A DNA stretch of 64,000 nucleotides from Ligula intestinalis (Eukaryota > Platyhelminthes > Cestoda > Diphyllobothriidea > Diphyllobothriidae): positions 31,892,068-31,956,067 of the forward strand of contig JAYGXS010000005.1 in the NCBI GenBank assembly GCA_036362985.1. The letters run 5' to 3'. The translations under genes and the position numbers were made by a program. The notes under the pieces were generated by a model that saw only the letters and a list, made by a program, of their open reading frames with translations, had not been told where the DNA came from and did not search any database. The stretch's first letter is position 1. Each line of letters starts with the position of its first letter. Below are positions 12,265-23,739 of this stretch, piece by piece.

Positions 12265-13355
12265 GGGTAGGAAAAAATAGAAGAAATCAATATTTGTTTC
12301 ATTTTTTCCAAAAGCACTTTGTAATAATTGTGTCAACAATGGAAGAGGAAGTCCTTCGCGCTACGGATTTGGATGTGCCAGTGTGTCAAGCATAACCTGC
12401 TTTGATAGGCTCAAACGATAATCGGTATATTCGTAGGCGAATAACAGTTTAAACAATAGTTCTTGGCACCATACATGCGATCTGTAGCAAACTTACTGAC
12501 GCGAAAAACAGCTGTTAAGGAACCCTTTGGAATAGGCAAAACTTTGGCTTATGGCTGTAGCCGGGAGTCTAACAAAACAAAGGAAATCGTAACGAGGAGG
12601 CAACAGAAGCAGCAATCGATCGGAGTGCAGTCAATGTTTGTGAGAAAAAAATTCCTTGAACGACCTTTAAGTCGATAAAACGCTCCAAATGTTAAAAACG
12701 TAACATGTAGGCGAAGCTTCGATCTGTTGAGAGACTCTAACGATACTTGACGTTTCTAAAACTTCACGGAGCGTTACAGACAAATGGGTAGAGTGAAGGA
12801 TCATCGTCTGCATCAGTAAGTCGTAAGGGTGCACATACCAAACTGTTTTGATCCTTCATAGATACTTAACCCGAATGGGGGCAAAAATACTTGAAGTTTG
12901 CAAAAGGGAGAACTCCGGAATAGGAAACTAAGGATATAATAATGTTCACTGGAACGGGTTTTTATTTTTGCTGAGGGTTTGGAGAGCTGGGCCAGCTCTC
13001 CTTTGTTAGCGATTTAAATGTGCGGCTAAAGTTGTCGGCCCTGGGCTGATCGTTTTTCCTCCTCTTTCGCTGCCCCACCCCTCGTATGGATTTTGACACA
13101 GTTTGACTGCTGTTCGCGTTGCGCTTCGTCCCAACGGTGGAGGATGCTGGTAATCCTGCTTCCGCTTCCGATGGGAACATCATGCGGCCGTCTTCGCTCG
13201 CATTTTTAAGTTCGATGCGACCTTGTCTTGAAATTTATTCACGTAATGGTGCAGAACCTTGGAGACTGCGGGAAAGTCTAGATGCCTGGTGGCGGAATGG
13301 CATATGAATGCTATGCTTCAAGCATCATTCATTCCGCTTTTTGATGTGCTTTGAC
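12265..13355. other. Probable intron; no feature established
   Basis: Between the two candidate exons. A 73-codon minus-strand frame at 12962-13183 with a basic KRRKN stretch overlaps another frame ending near 13180. Neither has a splice or start context that I would defend. Confidence 0.3.
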
Positions 13356-13359
13356 CCAC

Positions 13360-13575
13360 GATGCTTGCCCCTTGAATATTAAGGGGGTAGGCAGTCCCTC
13401 CAAAATAAATTGCACGTTACGAGTTTGGGCCAAGTCGCCGGGCCACCAGTTTGTGTTCGTGTATACGTATTTACAATTTTCGCCTTGTTTCACCAACGAA
13501 ATTGCAGTTCCCACCGTTGCACCGTATTCAATAGACAGCTGTGGAGGTTTCAGTAATGGACAATCTGTCCTTAGT
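13360..13575 (-). CDS. Internal exon of an unrecognised gene
   Basis: Minus strand: acceptor TAGTCACAG ends at 13576. A donor of GTGGGT type at 13359-13354 closes a 216-nt open frame, phase 2 in and out, so it splices in frame to 12106-12249. The residues look like a folded domain (LSIEYGATVGTAISLVKQGE, then YVYTNTNWWPGDLAQTRNVQ, then FILEGLPTPLIFKG). The frame stays open to a stop just after the proposed donor, so it could also be a terminal exon. No family recognised; upstream exons should lie above 13600. Confidence 0.4.
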
Positions 13576-13599
13576 CTGTGACTATAGAAGTATGTAAGC

Positions 13600-14660
13600 A
13601 AATACATTTTGTAGCCCAATGGGAGCTTAAAAGTGCTACGTGTATAAAACTGCAGGTTATCTACAAACAAGTGTTTAAAAATTGAGCAAAATAGAAATTG
13701 TAAACTTTTTGTGAACAAAAGAGTTAAACACCCTGAAACAGTCCATCTACGCAAGAACTTCTCAATAGCCTGCCTTAACAGCAAAACCAAAATTAATAAC
13801 TTTTAAAAATAACAATTTTGCCTTCTGACACATGAATTGGACAGTCCTCACATCGAGGTCTGCCAGTCGATAGAAAAAGTGGGGTATCTGGTTCTAAATA
13901 ACGCAATGGGCAAACGCTCTATGAAGGGGTCTGCGAGGATTGTGGTGTACGACCTATATACTGACTTAAAGCTAATGTTGCGACAGCAACTGAAGCCGAT
14001 AGAAATCCTCATAGCTGAAAGTTCCCCCTATCGCTGACCCCTGCTAATGGAGCGGACTGAATAAATACCCTGAGCCTTTTGTAAGGGGACACAGCTTTTA
14101 GTGCACTTTGATATGTACAAGAGTGTTGGACTGGCTAGAGTGAGGAATGGGCTGAATTGCCAGGGATAGTGATCTTCTTCCCTCTTCCCATGCACCAGTC
14201 CAGCAGCCACGTTGGTTGGATGGAACGCACGTGTCTGGTGGGCGCTGCGTAAGCCTGTGCCTAGGTGTGTCACAACACACATGCGCGAACTCTCTTAAGG
14301 GATGCGTGGACTCCACGCCAAAGTAAAGATCAACAGCAGTCTAAACCTATGTTCAGCATAGGACCAAAATGTCCCGTTATTTAGCAAACTTACAACACTC
14401 AACTGTTAGCGCCTCGTTCCAAGTTCTTCAAGTTTACTATGGTAAAGAATGGGGTAAAATCTCGTGAGTCAAGTACTTTCGTATCGAACACACTGCTTTC
14501 TTTCTCTTGCGCAGACCAAAAGACACCCAGCCGAATGAAAGTAAAAGCGGACGCAGTGTTCGAGCCCTCTTAACCGTATCGTGTGCATCTGGCAAGATCT
14601 CTGCAGACTCCGCACAGCCCTCTTAACGCATTTCCAGATTTACTGTCGCATTTGTTTTTG
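13600..14660. other. No confident feature
   Basis: Short frames on both strands (for example 13837-14037 and 14028-14316) overlap each other without family resemblance. The 14100-14320 stretch is less AT-rich and may be an old repeat, but no second copy was found in the window. Confidence 0.3.
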
Positions 14661-14663
14661 CCA

Positions 14664-15835
14664 GTACAAACAAGCACGCGAATACCAGGAAGTAATTGCC
14701 AAGAAGTAAATTTTATCGTTAGGACAAGGCTGTTGTTCGTGTAAGGTTTTGAAATCCGTTACGAAATCTCCATTGAACACAATAACAGAAACGGCTAATT
14801 CATGCGCATGCGTATTTATAGGATGCAGTCGCTATGATGCTGTTCACTTATCATAATTACCAACTCCCCTATAGGGGATAATTGTCCGCTTGTGCACTAA
14901 TTGCTTGATAGCCGGCGTGCAGGACATGGCCTACTGAACTTGCAACACACATGGTGGGATTGGACGTGATGATGGCTTGACCATCTGGCTCCCTGGCGCT
15001 GGCGTTAGACAACGCGTTGGTCTCTGCATTCCCCCAAGTAGCGACTGGCTCTGACCAAATTGAGCCTCGGCATCCGATATGGATTGAGCAGGTCGTTGCA
15101 CTCGTTAATAGGCTGGGGGCCTATGAGGTATGACTCAAGTAACTCGCGACTTACGTGAGAATTTCGACCCCATCAAATTTTAATGTGTGACCAGTTCTCG
15201 TCAAATGAGCCGCAGCTTGAGAATTCGCAAAATTTCTCCGCACTGCTGCCACGTGTTCGGTAATTCGTGTCTTTCGAAGTCTGCCAGTCTCTCCGATACA
15301 GTTGATTTTCCCGCAACTGCACCGGATCCTGTAGACGACTTCAGATATTTTTTTGCCGTGGCAATAGGTCTTTTGGTTTCACTATCTGATGTCTTATGGT
15401 TGCTTCCAGCCTGTTTGTGAGTACAACTGTAAGTGCTGTGAGATGGCGGCCATACTAAGGCTCAATTTGTCCAAAGTAGGTCGCCATTTGGGGAACACAT
15501 TGGCCAATACATCGTCTCACGCCAGCGCTAGGGAGTCAAATGGTCGAGCAAGCATCGCGTTTACTTCCACCACCTGTGGTAAAAGTCTAGCAGGGCATGG
15601 CCGGCTGGCCGGCCATCAAACAATTAACGCACAAGCGGGCAATTATCATCGACAGGGAGACGTTAATTGCCATAGCTTTGCATTAGCTTAGTGACTGTAT
15701 CTTGTAAGAAACTGCCACTCTCTGCGCGTTTCTGCTATTGCCTTTGCTGTTGTCGTTGGCGCTTGATCCGCGTCGGATTTAGAAGCGTCAGACGAAAAAC
15801 ATTGTTGTCCGAGCGATCGCATTCGTTTTTCTTTG
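14664..15835. mobile_element. Penelope-like element, family A, head-to-head remnant (A1)
   Basis: Two inverted arms meet near 15450. The left arm (minus, 15448 to 14664) contains a decayed GIY-YIG region and ends with the family tail. Its terminal sequence at 14664-14720 matches the ends at 48885 and 59511. The right arm (plus, 15450 to 15835) has only the C-terminal coding end, 3' untranslated region and tail. Both ribozyme cores are decayed (about 14740-14785 and 15760-15800). No reverse transcriptase sequence remains. Confidence 0.75.
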
Positions 15836-15904
15836 ACCCAAAAGCAATTCAGTCAGCTAAGGGGGATCAGGTCACACCCATTATACGAAGCGCTATCGAG
15901 GGGT

Positions 15905-16200
15905 GTTAAGGCTACTATGGTTTAGCCCTAACGGCTGCGATCTTCCAGGTCCGGTTCCTTAGGAGAGTAAAGTCTTGAGTAGTTGGAAGAGTATGCATTC
16001 TGTACAGAATAAACGGATGTATAGACAGTAGGAAATTGACTACCAGACGACCGCAAAACCGCCAGCGAGCGGACGGCGTCTGAAGCAATGTCTGCCCGGG
16101 AAACATCACATGAAGCCCTGTGTGAGTCGGACTGTGATTGGCCGTTACAGAGGCCACGAGCAACAAGCCTTCCGAAAGCGCACTTCGACTAGAGCTGGTC
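15905..16200 (-). repeat. Dispersed repeat D, copy 1
   Basis: The minus strand contains TTCTGTACAGAAT and ACCTGGAAGATCGCAGCCGT followed by a TTAGGGCTAAACC-like end. The same order is seen in the plus-strand copies ending near 27165, 28200, 30415 and 38815. The family is not identified. Confidence 0.6.
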
Positions 16201-16204
16201 ACTA

Positions 16205-16955
16205 CAAAGGCAATCTATGTTTTATCGGCCATTTGGACTTTTAATTAAAGTCTAGCATATATATTTCTCCTGAGCTCAGGAACAGTCGGTTTCAGATTCA
16301 AATGAGGAACTTGGTATTCTGAATTGGTACCTGCATGTTCCTAGAAAGTCTAATTGAAGAGATGTTTTAAAATCAGCGGGAGAATCCAACAAACTGTTCT
16401 CCCCATTAGCTGAACTCTCACGTTTAATGCTGGTGTAGCTTCATTGAGGCCTACATTTTAATTTATTGCCAGCTACTTACGGCAAAATTTATATATGAAT
16501 CATGTAAGTGAGGAATTATCTCTTGCAGTCGTCATTGTTATGTGTAAATTTTGTCGTCTAGCATGTTGACAGCATTGCATCTGTTGATAAACGCTGGCGC
16601 CCACTGAAGTTTGCATGTCGAGAGCATGAGTGCTAATTACGCAAAGGGACGATAACAACCTATGAACAGATGTACGTCGCAGAGCTTGGAACGTCACTTT
16701 CCCGTCAGCAATGCAACCTCCACTCCCCTTTAATTTAATTTATTTGACGGGTAAAATTAAATCTCTAAAGATCAAGTTAAAACAACGATTACATAATGGC
16801 TTAGGTGGAGATAAGACGGAAATAAAACTTCAGAAACGGCCCAAGCATGCTAAGTGTGAGAACAAACATTTAAATATGGGAGCATGTATAAAAAGGAGGA
16901 ATTACCTTCAGACCATTCGTTGTTCAGAAGGCCAAAAGCTTAACACAAAACCCTT
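16205..16955. other. No confident feature
   Basis: AT-rich. 16500-16697 (minus) holds a 65-codon frame without recognised family. Nothing else is supported. Confidence 0.3.
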
Positions 16956-16959
16956 ATCA

Positions 16960-17490
16960 TGTATCAAGGATCGATTAATATTTCTAGTACACTTGCAGCA
17001 ATATGTTTTGCTCGAAGTGTAGGCCAACCTGTGATCATAGCCCCAGCCGTGTGTGTATGTTTCGTAGCCCCTTGTTGGATCAGGGTTCCCCCCGGAATCC
17101 AAACTGGTAGTAGTTGAAAGACGGAGAAAAGCCGAGACCTCGACTGGCTTGAGCAAAAGGTCTGCGGGGGTGAGTTGGGTGCCTGGCCGGAAACTGCAGG
17201 TGAACAGATGCTGACAGTCATGCTGACAGTCATGCGGACAAATGCCGCAATCGGGAAAGCAGTCGGGTGTGGATGGTCTGAGCCGGTGTTTGTACTGGCG
17301 AAGGAACACTGAGTTGGAGATGCGTCATCATGCACATAGGTTGGGAGGAGGGAAGGGTTGATCCAACGTAGAGAGATTGGTTTAGCAGACATTGGCCACC
17401 GTGGGAACGCGATGAAGATGCGTCTGCTGTGGGTGGAAAACCATGACTAGTTGCGAACGCGTGTATGTACGAAGGGAAGTCGGTCATGCG
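16960..17490 (-). pseudogene. LINE ORF2 C-terminus (jockey/I-type), broken
   Basis: The minus strand reads CGICPHDCQH, then LFTCSFRPGTQLTPADLLLK and PVEVSAFLRL. This resembles the Cys/His C-terminal segment of LINE polymerases, C-x2-C..H..HLF.C....LT...LW..P.E...FL. A 12-bp tandem duplication (GCTGACAGTCAT twice, near 17205-17230) repeats the Cys-Gln-His part. Upstream sequence is in several frames, so this is a decayed 5'-truncated copy. The clade assignment is tentative. Confidence 0.5.
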
Positions 17491-17569
17491 TCTTCAAGAC
17501 AGCCAGTCGAAAACAGCTACTTGTGAAGTTCATGACATTGACGCAGCAGGCATTGAACACGAAAGTGGT

Positions 17570-18465
17570 AGTTCTCTGCTTAGCGCAAAGAGCTAGAAAA
17601 ATTGGCTAAGAAGACATTATTGAAGGGGAATTCAAGAAAATCCAGGATATGCTTCACGAGAACGGGTATCCTGAGAGATTTATCACCAGGAATATGGCTG
17701 CCAAACAAATAAAACCTACAGCACTTATTGTGGAGAAGAAACCCTATTTCTCAAATTGCCCTTTCGAGGAGACGCGGCAGGTGAACTCCTGAAAAGACGC
17801 CTTGACGAGGCCGTGTTAAGAACCTTCCCAGCAGCGAGAGTTCGGGTGTTATTTTCAACCAACCCGGTCTTAAATGGGGAAGGTAAGGACAGGTTACCGA
17901 CTCAGACCACCTCCATGTGCATCTACTCCTTTACTTGCTCCTGTGGAGCAGGTTATATTGTTCGCATGAGTCGGCGCCTATCCAAAAGAATAAAGAGACA
18001 CCTCCTGCAATGGCTAAACAATACCACCACGACCATCAGCAGCTGTATTCTAGCGCACATGGTGGATTCCGGACATCGGGTGGATCCAATGAAGCCTTCG
18101 GGGTGATCTACAAGGTCCAACCAAACTATCCTCAGTCAGTGGGTCAGCGCCTGCTAGCAACAGTAGAAGCAACCGCTATCCAGCCGAGGAAGCCGACTTT
18201 GTGTGCGCAAAAGAATCTGCTACAAGCTTAGCATTGCCAACGGCCACCTAGCTACTGGCATTTTTTCCGAGCCTCCTCTCTCTCTCTTCTTCCCCCTCTC
18301 CCTAACTGCCGCTTTTAACTACCTCCAACCCCCTCCCCTATTACCTGGACTAATTTGCCTGTAACACTGAACGTAATTTACCTAAAATTTTACCCTTAAG
18401 ACTTTACCCTCCTCCTATATAGATATAACGGCCTTGTGAGAATTTATTGACAGTATACGTATGCC
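17570..18465 (+). pseudogene. Penelope-like element, family B, GIY-YIG and 3' end (B1)
   Basis: 17620-17760 corresponds to the linker seen at 40330-40450 (IIEGEFKKIQDMLHENGYPE). 17756-18106 encodes FRGDAAGELLKRRLDEAVLR and then CIYSFTCSCGAGYIVRMSRR. This is the GIY-YIG core with YIG changed to YIV. The frame shifts before the C-terminus (QSVGQRLLATVEATAIQP near 18135). A pyrimidine-rich untranslated region follows, ending with a decayed family-B ribozyme around 18430-18465 (GGCCTTGTGAGAATTTATTG). Confidence 0.75.
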
Positions 18466-18467
18466 AA

Positions 18468-18600
18468 TGGAGGAGAATATCCGAGTTCCAGGAAGCAGTT
18501 CAGAAGGAGAAGAAGCAGAAGCGATCACTGGAACATGAGTTTAATTTTCTTGACGTTTCGGATTCCGTCGGGAATCCTTAGTCATATGTTATCTTAAGCA
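18468..18600 (-). mobile_element. Penelope-like element tail, family C-type, solo
   Basis: The minus strand has a perfect 7-bp stem (GGATTCC/GGAATCC), GAAACGTC, an A/T stretch and TGTTCCAGTGATCGCTTC. This is the same tail as the pair at 21078-21289. The CUGAUGA core is altered, so any ribozyme is probably inactive. It abuts the end of B1. No coding sequence is attached. Confidence 0.65.
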
Positions 18601-18604
18601 AGTC

Positions 18605-19325
18605 TGAGACATGTGCATATAATTATACGTATGTTCACCAATTGCCCTTCAGACGTCATCCCATGATGCCTTTTGTTATACATGCCTGGCCATGTCTCCC
18701 CGGTGTCAAACATCTGTACAGATATTGTGAGCTTCTCCTAAACGCTAAAACTTACCTGCTTAAACACTTCGACGATTATCTGGGCATGTTTGTAGTTGGG
18801 TGCGCGCGGAGAACTCGGTCCATAGTCAGCTGGCCACAGACAACCGTCTATAAATTTGCATGACGTTGAGACACCGGGCACATGAACACGAGAGAGATCA
18901 GGATTGTTGGTTGTCCGGCGCATGTTTCAATCCCCAGTGGAACATGAGGGAAATTACCTAGAGGAGGCCTGCTCATTGTGTCTCACAAAAGCGCGGCATT
19001 GTTGTGTGTCAGCACGACGGTGGTTTTCTACAGTGAGCCACTTTTTAAGTTAAGGGAGCCGATATTGTTAAAGAACAGCAGCATGTGGGCTCATGTGAAT
19101 GTCAGTGCTCGAACCGGCCTGCGCCCTTACAGGCTTCTCGCCCTACCGAGCGCGTGTCAAATCGATTGCAGATGCCCGTGGCTAGCTAGTCCACGGGCAT
19201 GCCTATGTCACACATGTATCCTATCCAGGTTGCGCGATAGACCACACTACCAGCTTTATCATGCAAGGAGTGAGTCCTGTAACCGAACGCCTATCTGCCA
19301 GTGTGTATAAACCCGATCAAAAGTG
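18605..19325. other. No confident feature
   Basis: Mixed-composition sequence. 19165-19205 contains a short inverted repeat (GATGCCCGTGG .. CCACGGGCATG). The frame at 18978-19310 shows no recognisable family. Confidence 0.3.
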
Positions 19326-19329
19326 GCAA

Positions 19330-19500
19330 TGCAACGAGGCCGTGGCACACTGCTCAAAGCGTTAGACTTCTCGCCAGCAGGGTCGCGGGTTCGGGCCTTG
19401 GTGGTAACCCCACACCTCAGGTCGGGTATGGCTGGCTGATGACGGTTACCAAGTCAGAAATAGTCTCTCCAGTTTCTCCCTGGTCTTTGTCGGTTATGTA
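19330..19500 (+). mobile_element. tRNA-derived SINE
   Basis: A-box-like GTGGCACACTGCTCAAAGCG and B-box-like GGTCGCGGGTTCGGGCC are followed by the family body (GGGTATGGCTGGCTGATGAC, AAGTCAGAAATAG) and the CTTTGTCGG end. It is an independent diverged copy of the element at 1880-2045. Confidence 0.7.
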
Positions 19501-19504
19501 CTGC

Positions 19505-21065
19505 TGGCTGCCCGCAAGCAGTTTCTGAATATTATGTGATTATCTCGCTGTGGCTCATGGCGTCTGACCTAAATATTGAAATTAGTTTTTGGATTGACTG
19601 ATTCCAGTTTAACGGCATGCTACAGCAATTTCAAACACGGACTAACTGACAAAAAAAATCCACGGAAACGCTGGGAGACACACGCTGGTGAACAGAACCT
19701 GGAAGGAGTCAATCGTAGGGTCACCCAATGGAACAAGTCTCCTAGCCAAAGCGTCTGACGGAATTCGTTGTTAAATATTTGATGCTTGATCAACGAGCAA
19801 ATAATGTGTGATAGGTGCGCAGTTGGAAATTAAATAAAAGCGCAGGCACTGAACAGGAAAGTGGGGACAGCATTTTTGGCCATCCGCAACAGATCTGATG
19901 AAAGTCTCCGACGTAGAGAATCATGATGGGTTCCACAAAATGATACAAAAGTTCGTAGGCGTAGATCAAGTCATGCGCATGCTGCGTCGACTCCCCAACG
20001 GGATGATGGCGCGAGTCACTGCCATCCCATCAACAAACGGAGAAAAGCACGGTTGCGTCCCCTGTCTAATGTTCCCTGCAATACCGATGAGCGCCTATAG
20101 CGATGAGCCGCCTGGAATATGCATAGCCTACAGAACTGGCGGACATCTCAGTAGCTAACGCATGAAGTCCCCAAAGCGTCTTTCTACAGTGACTGCCCTA
20201 ACTCATGAAATCTAAGGATTTTTGAAGGAAAATGCCTGTAAAGCAAAAGAGATTCACGCTGCGTTTACTGCAGCTTATCAAGTAATATCACGTTCGGTAG
20301 AAGAAGTTCTTTGGGAAAAGGTAGTTTATTAGGTGAATTTTCGACACTGGCTCACTAGATCAGACGGACTGGAATGGTAAGAGACAGTTAATCCAAAATG
20401 AGGGCTAACAGAAGCTTATATCATGGGTCGGAGTAACAGTTCATAATAGTCACCCACTTGTGATTATGCGGTCAGTGGGGAAGTACATAGTTGTCACCCG
20501 CATGTAATTATGTGATCGGGCGGGAGCTAATTGTCGACCACATTTAATTTAGCAGTCGGTGGTGGCTGTTTTTTGCTTCATCTAGTCCGCGTAGGCAGCC
20601 ATCTCTTTCATGCTCCCCTGAGGTTGGTGTACATCGCGTCTAATTGGGATGCCAATTTTCCAGGTCATACGTATGAATATTACGTTATTTGAACGTACCA
20701 GCTTTTCCAAAAACGTGAAAGTTGGCATGATCAAGTAAACTTCAATTTTGAATGCAGATAAAGTCCGTTCGTGCAAATAATCTAATGAATGAAGCCGCAC
20801 AAGTAGGAGTATGTTCGAAAATAATCATTTTCAGATACATATGCTTCCAAGTTACGCGCAATGTAAAGTACGGCAGCAGCCCGAAATTCAAATATATAAT
20901 CTAACGAGAATACTCAAGAATTATGAATTTTTTCTTCCATTTATAAATTGCTTGCAATACACTGGACTAGGGAAACCACATTCTCGCTTAATTGTGCCGA
21001 TTGAGACTTCCCAAGAGTAACATATTTCGTAAGCTCTCATGTGGACATTCCAGTCAGTGACTTAT
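19505..21065. other. No confident feature
   Basis: 20160-20580 includes three imperfect repeats of 'cccacttgtgattatgcggtcagtgg'-like units (20450-20570), a local tandem array. Otherwise only short frames. Confidence 0.35.
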
Positions 21066-21068
21066 AAA

Positions 21069-21077
21069 GGCAAATAG
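21069..21077. repeat. Target-site duplication (left) of the 212-bp insertion
   Basis: GGCAAATAG here is repeated exactly at 21290-21298. Confidence 0.6.
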
Positions 21078-21289
21078 AACTCAGAAGAAGAAGATGCGAC
21101 CACTGGAACAATGGCTTTATTTTCCTGACGTTTCGGATTCCCTCGGGAATCCTTAATCATAGGTGATGATAACATATTCATGGTCATGCGCAGATGGGGT
21201 GTAGACGTCAGGAAAATAAAGCCCTTGTTACAGTGATCGCATCTTCTTCATCTGAGCTGCTACCTGGAACTCGCATATTCTCCTCTATT
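21078..21289. mobile_element. Miniature palindromic PLE: two outward tails only
   Basis: The left arm (minus, about 21078-21195) is a complete family tail: ends, A/T stretch, ACGTTTC, stem II and degenerate core. The right arm (plus, from about 21214) begins at ACGTCAGG and carries the same tail out to the right end. The arms share GATGCGAYCACTG, CTTTATTTTCCTGACGT and their terminal blocks in opposite orientation. The 9-bp duplication (GGCAAATAG) flanks the pair, so it entered as one unit. The right arm starts five bases before the predicted cleavage position. Confidence 0.75.
21130..21175 (-). ncRNA. Degenerate hammerhead ribozyme
   Basis: Minus strand: stem I pairs CCT with AGG, stem II is GGATTCCC/GGGAATCC, followed by GAAACGTC. 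The CUGAUGA box is changed at two core positions (AUGAUUA), so activity is doubtful. The fold is otherwise that of the family-A ribozymes. Confidence 0.5.
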
Positions 21290-21529
21290 GGCAAATAGGA
21301 CTTTCCGGTGCAATCGGAAACGAACCATTTTGCGTGTACGACTACTGTTTACGGTCTGCTATTCGCGGGCAAGTGCGTACTCAGCACCATGAGGGAAGAG
21401 GACATGCAAAGGTGCATGGAAGCCTTCGCCACCGGTAGCGCCAATTTCGGGACTAGCAAGCAACATAGATTAAACTGCCACACAATACGGATGATAATGT
21501 TCATCAAATCAATGTCTACGATAGTCCAG

Positions 21530-21645
21530 TTTAGAGGAAGATGACTCGATCGCTGGGACTACTTTTATTTGCCTGACCTTTTGAGATCCGTCGCGGATTC
21601 GTTATCAGAGGCATAGTCAGAGTAGTAGCAGATAAGGTCTGATAG
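21530..21645 (-). mobile_element. Penelope-like element tail, family A, solo
   Basis: The minus strand gives CTCTGATAACGAATCCGCGA, then CGGATCTC, then GTCAGGCAAATAAAAG and TCCCAGCGATCGAGTC. This is the family-A tail with core changes (CUGAUAA; AAAA for GAAA). No coding sequence is attached. Confidence 0.65.
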
Positions 21646-21739
21646 TCAAGTTAATGCGTGGACAACCGTGCTTACCTAGCATGCACACTCATATGCAACA
21701 GGATAATTGACGAAAATGTTGCTCATCGGACTTTCAAAG

Positions 21740-22965
21740 CCAGCCGGCCTTTGTTCTTCTACATACCACCATCTGGAATAACCACAGCATTTAACTGAAC
21801 ACCGTCATCTTTGCAACACTTCTGTATAGGGCGGAGACCTGGACCGCCTATTTCAATCAAGGCAGGATCCCAGACATGGACGTTCTGGACCGAAGTAAAA
21901 TACTTAGCATCCGGATTGTGCTAGGGCAAGTGCAACTGCAATGCAGCGGTCACCTGTTGAGCGATTACTCAAACAAATCATTTACGCGGAGGTCACTACA
22001 GATGCTAGCTGAAAGTGAGGCCAAAATGACTCTACTAGGACAAGTGAAAACCTCCTTGAAGCGAGCGTAAATAAACTTGTAGACCTTTGAGGACTCTGAT
22101 CAGGACCACCTGACCTGGAGACGACTGGTGCAGTAATCTATGAAGCAAACCGAATCATGGCTCCTAAAGGCAAAAGATTGCTCGCAAGTCACAACTTCCT
22201 CGGATCCGCAACGTTCATACCCAATTCCTCGCAAGATGTTCACGCCGCCAACGCACCTTACACGCGCCAATCAGCCTCATCAGACACTTTCAAATGCAAT
22301 TCAGCAACAACCTGGCAACATCCCTAATGCCAACCTTATCTCAAACCCCATGGCGTCCATGACGATAACCAGCCGCCCTCGAACAACAGGGCTCATCCTC
22401 CCTGCGGCAGCCTTTGCGTCGATCATAACGATGACCACCGGGTGCCCTTACCACGACCATTGAGACCACTTATGACACGCCATCAGCAACACCCTCGCCA
22501 TCACCGCCTTCCCCTCCACCATCATCGGCAATGGAAACTCGATCCCAAACCCTCTTCACTGTGATCGCACATTCATTTTACGCATTGGTCTGGTCGACCA
22601 CTTGCGAAGCCGACGTACTGTGACCGGTGCCCCTACCGCTGGAAATGTTCGCACATTTACTCACCGCACTAACCACGCGCCTCAACGAAAGCGGAATTCA
22701 CCGCAGTACTGACGCGTCCAGCGCTGTCCTACTTTTAGTAGCCTCATGACCGACAAGAGTCTTACTGTTCCCAAGCTATCCTGCCCTCACTGCCACCACA
22801 TCGGTTCGGTCGCTCGCGTGAATATCCATCGCATAGGAAATGGCAAGCCAGTGCTAGGAGCACTACCATCCGTATACTGCACACGCCTACACTGTCTGCG
22901 CAAACTTAATCATCTTACGGGCCTATTCAGCCCCGTGCGCTTCCATGAGAACTTGCGATAGAGCG
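21740..22965 (+). pseudogene. LINE ORF2 C-terminus with C2H2 zinc fingers, broken
   Basis: 21790-22130 reads like the LINE region after the RT: ATLLYRAETWTAY, then IPDMDVLDRSKILSI, then a Gln/Gly/His stretch with LQCSGHLLSDY, then DHLTWRRLV. 22555-22610 reads CDRTFILRIGLVDHLRSR, a decayed C2H2 finger. 22790-22960 holds two more (LSCPHCHHIGSVARVNIHR and the region ending PVRFHENLR). Flatworm LINEs with such fingers at the C-terminus are established. Several frameshifts and stops make this copy dead and 5'-truncated. Confidence 0.7.
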
Positions 22966-23089
22966 CCACTGGTCATGCCACATTAACACATTTCTCCACA
23001 AGACACAACACGCCCAGCATCACGTGCCAGGAGCACACAGATGGACTGTCCCAAGCTCTGTCCTTCATTGCTGCCAATCTCAGCAACAT

Positions 23090-23345
23090 GACCGGCTTGG
23101 GTCACTGACCGGTACACGAGCAAGGACACAATGAGTGAGGTCGTGACGGCTCAGCGCCTATTTCTCATCATAAACAACCTGCCGTGCCTTAGGCCATCAC
23201 AGTGCGCTAAAAGCCGTGGCTTGTAAGACTGCCAACTGCCGATTCAACGCAGACCTCACAGTCAGCGTTATACTGGTTTTCGTGAAGCGGCTGGGTGGTG
23301 GTCTGAGAGGCAGACTGCAGTGGTTCCATTTTAACGTGACCTCTC
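23090..23345 (+). repeat. Dispersed repeat F, copy 1
   Basis: Shares with 23450-23735 the ordered blocks GGYTGAGCG..TTTYTC, CACRGTGCGCTRAAAGCC, TTGCAAAC/CTGCCAAC and CAGACTGCA. Direct orientation, about 380 bp apart. No coding match. Confidence 0.5.
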
Positions 23346-23449
23346 ACACTCTCACACCTATGAACCACTCAACCCTATTGTATGCAATCGTGATGTTTGT
23401 GTCTGGGTAGAGGGCTAGGTGCTGTATGTGACATACGCAGACGCGGTCA

Positions 23450-23735
23450 GTAGAGATGTCAGTTATTTCACCCGTTCCCCAAGCCGGTTCACTGCCCGGC
23501 ACGGGCGATGGCCGAGGCCTGGAAATAGTGAAGGCAGTCGAGGGCTGAGCGTTTTTTCCTCACTATAAACACACTGAGATGTGCTTGAGCGTATCACGGT
23601 GCGCTGAAAGCCATGACTTGGAGGGTTGCAAACCGACGGAATAACTCGGACCGCGTGGTCAATCCACTTTGTGTGTATCTTTGTGTGTTGCAGCCGATTG
23701 GCGGACTATGAGTCAGACTGCAATTACTCCTTTTA
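23450..23735 (+). repeat. Dispersed repeat F, copy 2
   Basis: Second diverged copy of the unit at 23090-23345, with the same block order. The pair could be a local duplication or two insertions into each other's flank. Confidence 0.5.
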
Positions 23736-23739
23736 ATGT

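Noticed and set aside
12962..13183. 73-codon basic minus-strand ORF
   Set aside because: Overlaps another frame, has no convincing start or splice context, and no family resemblance.
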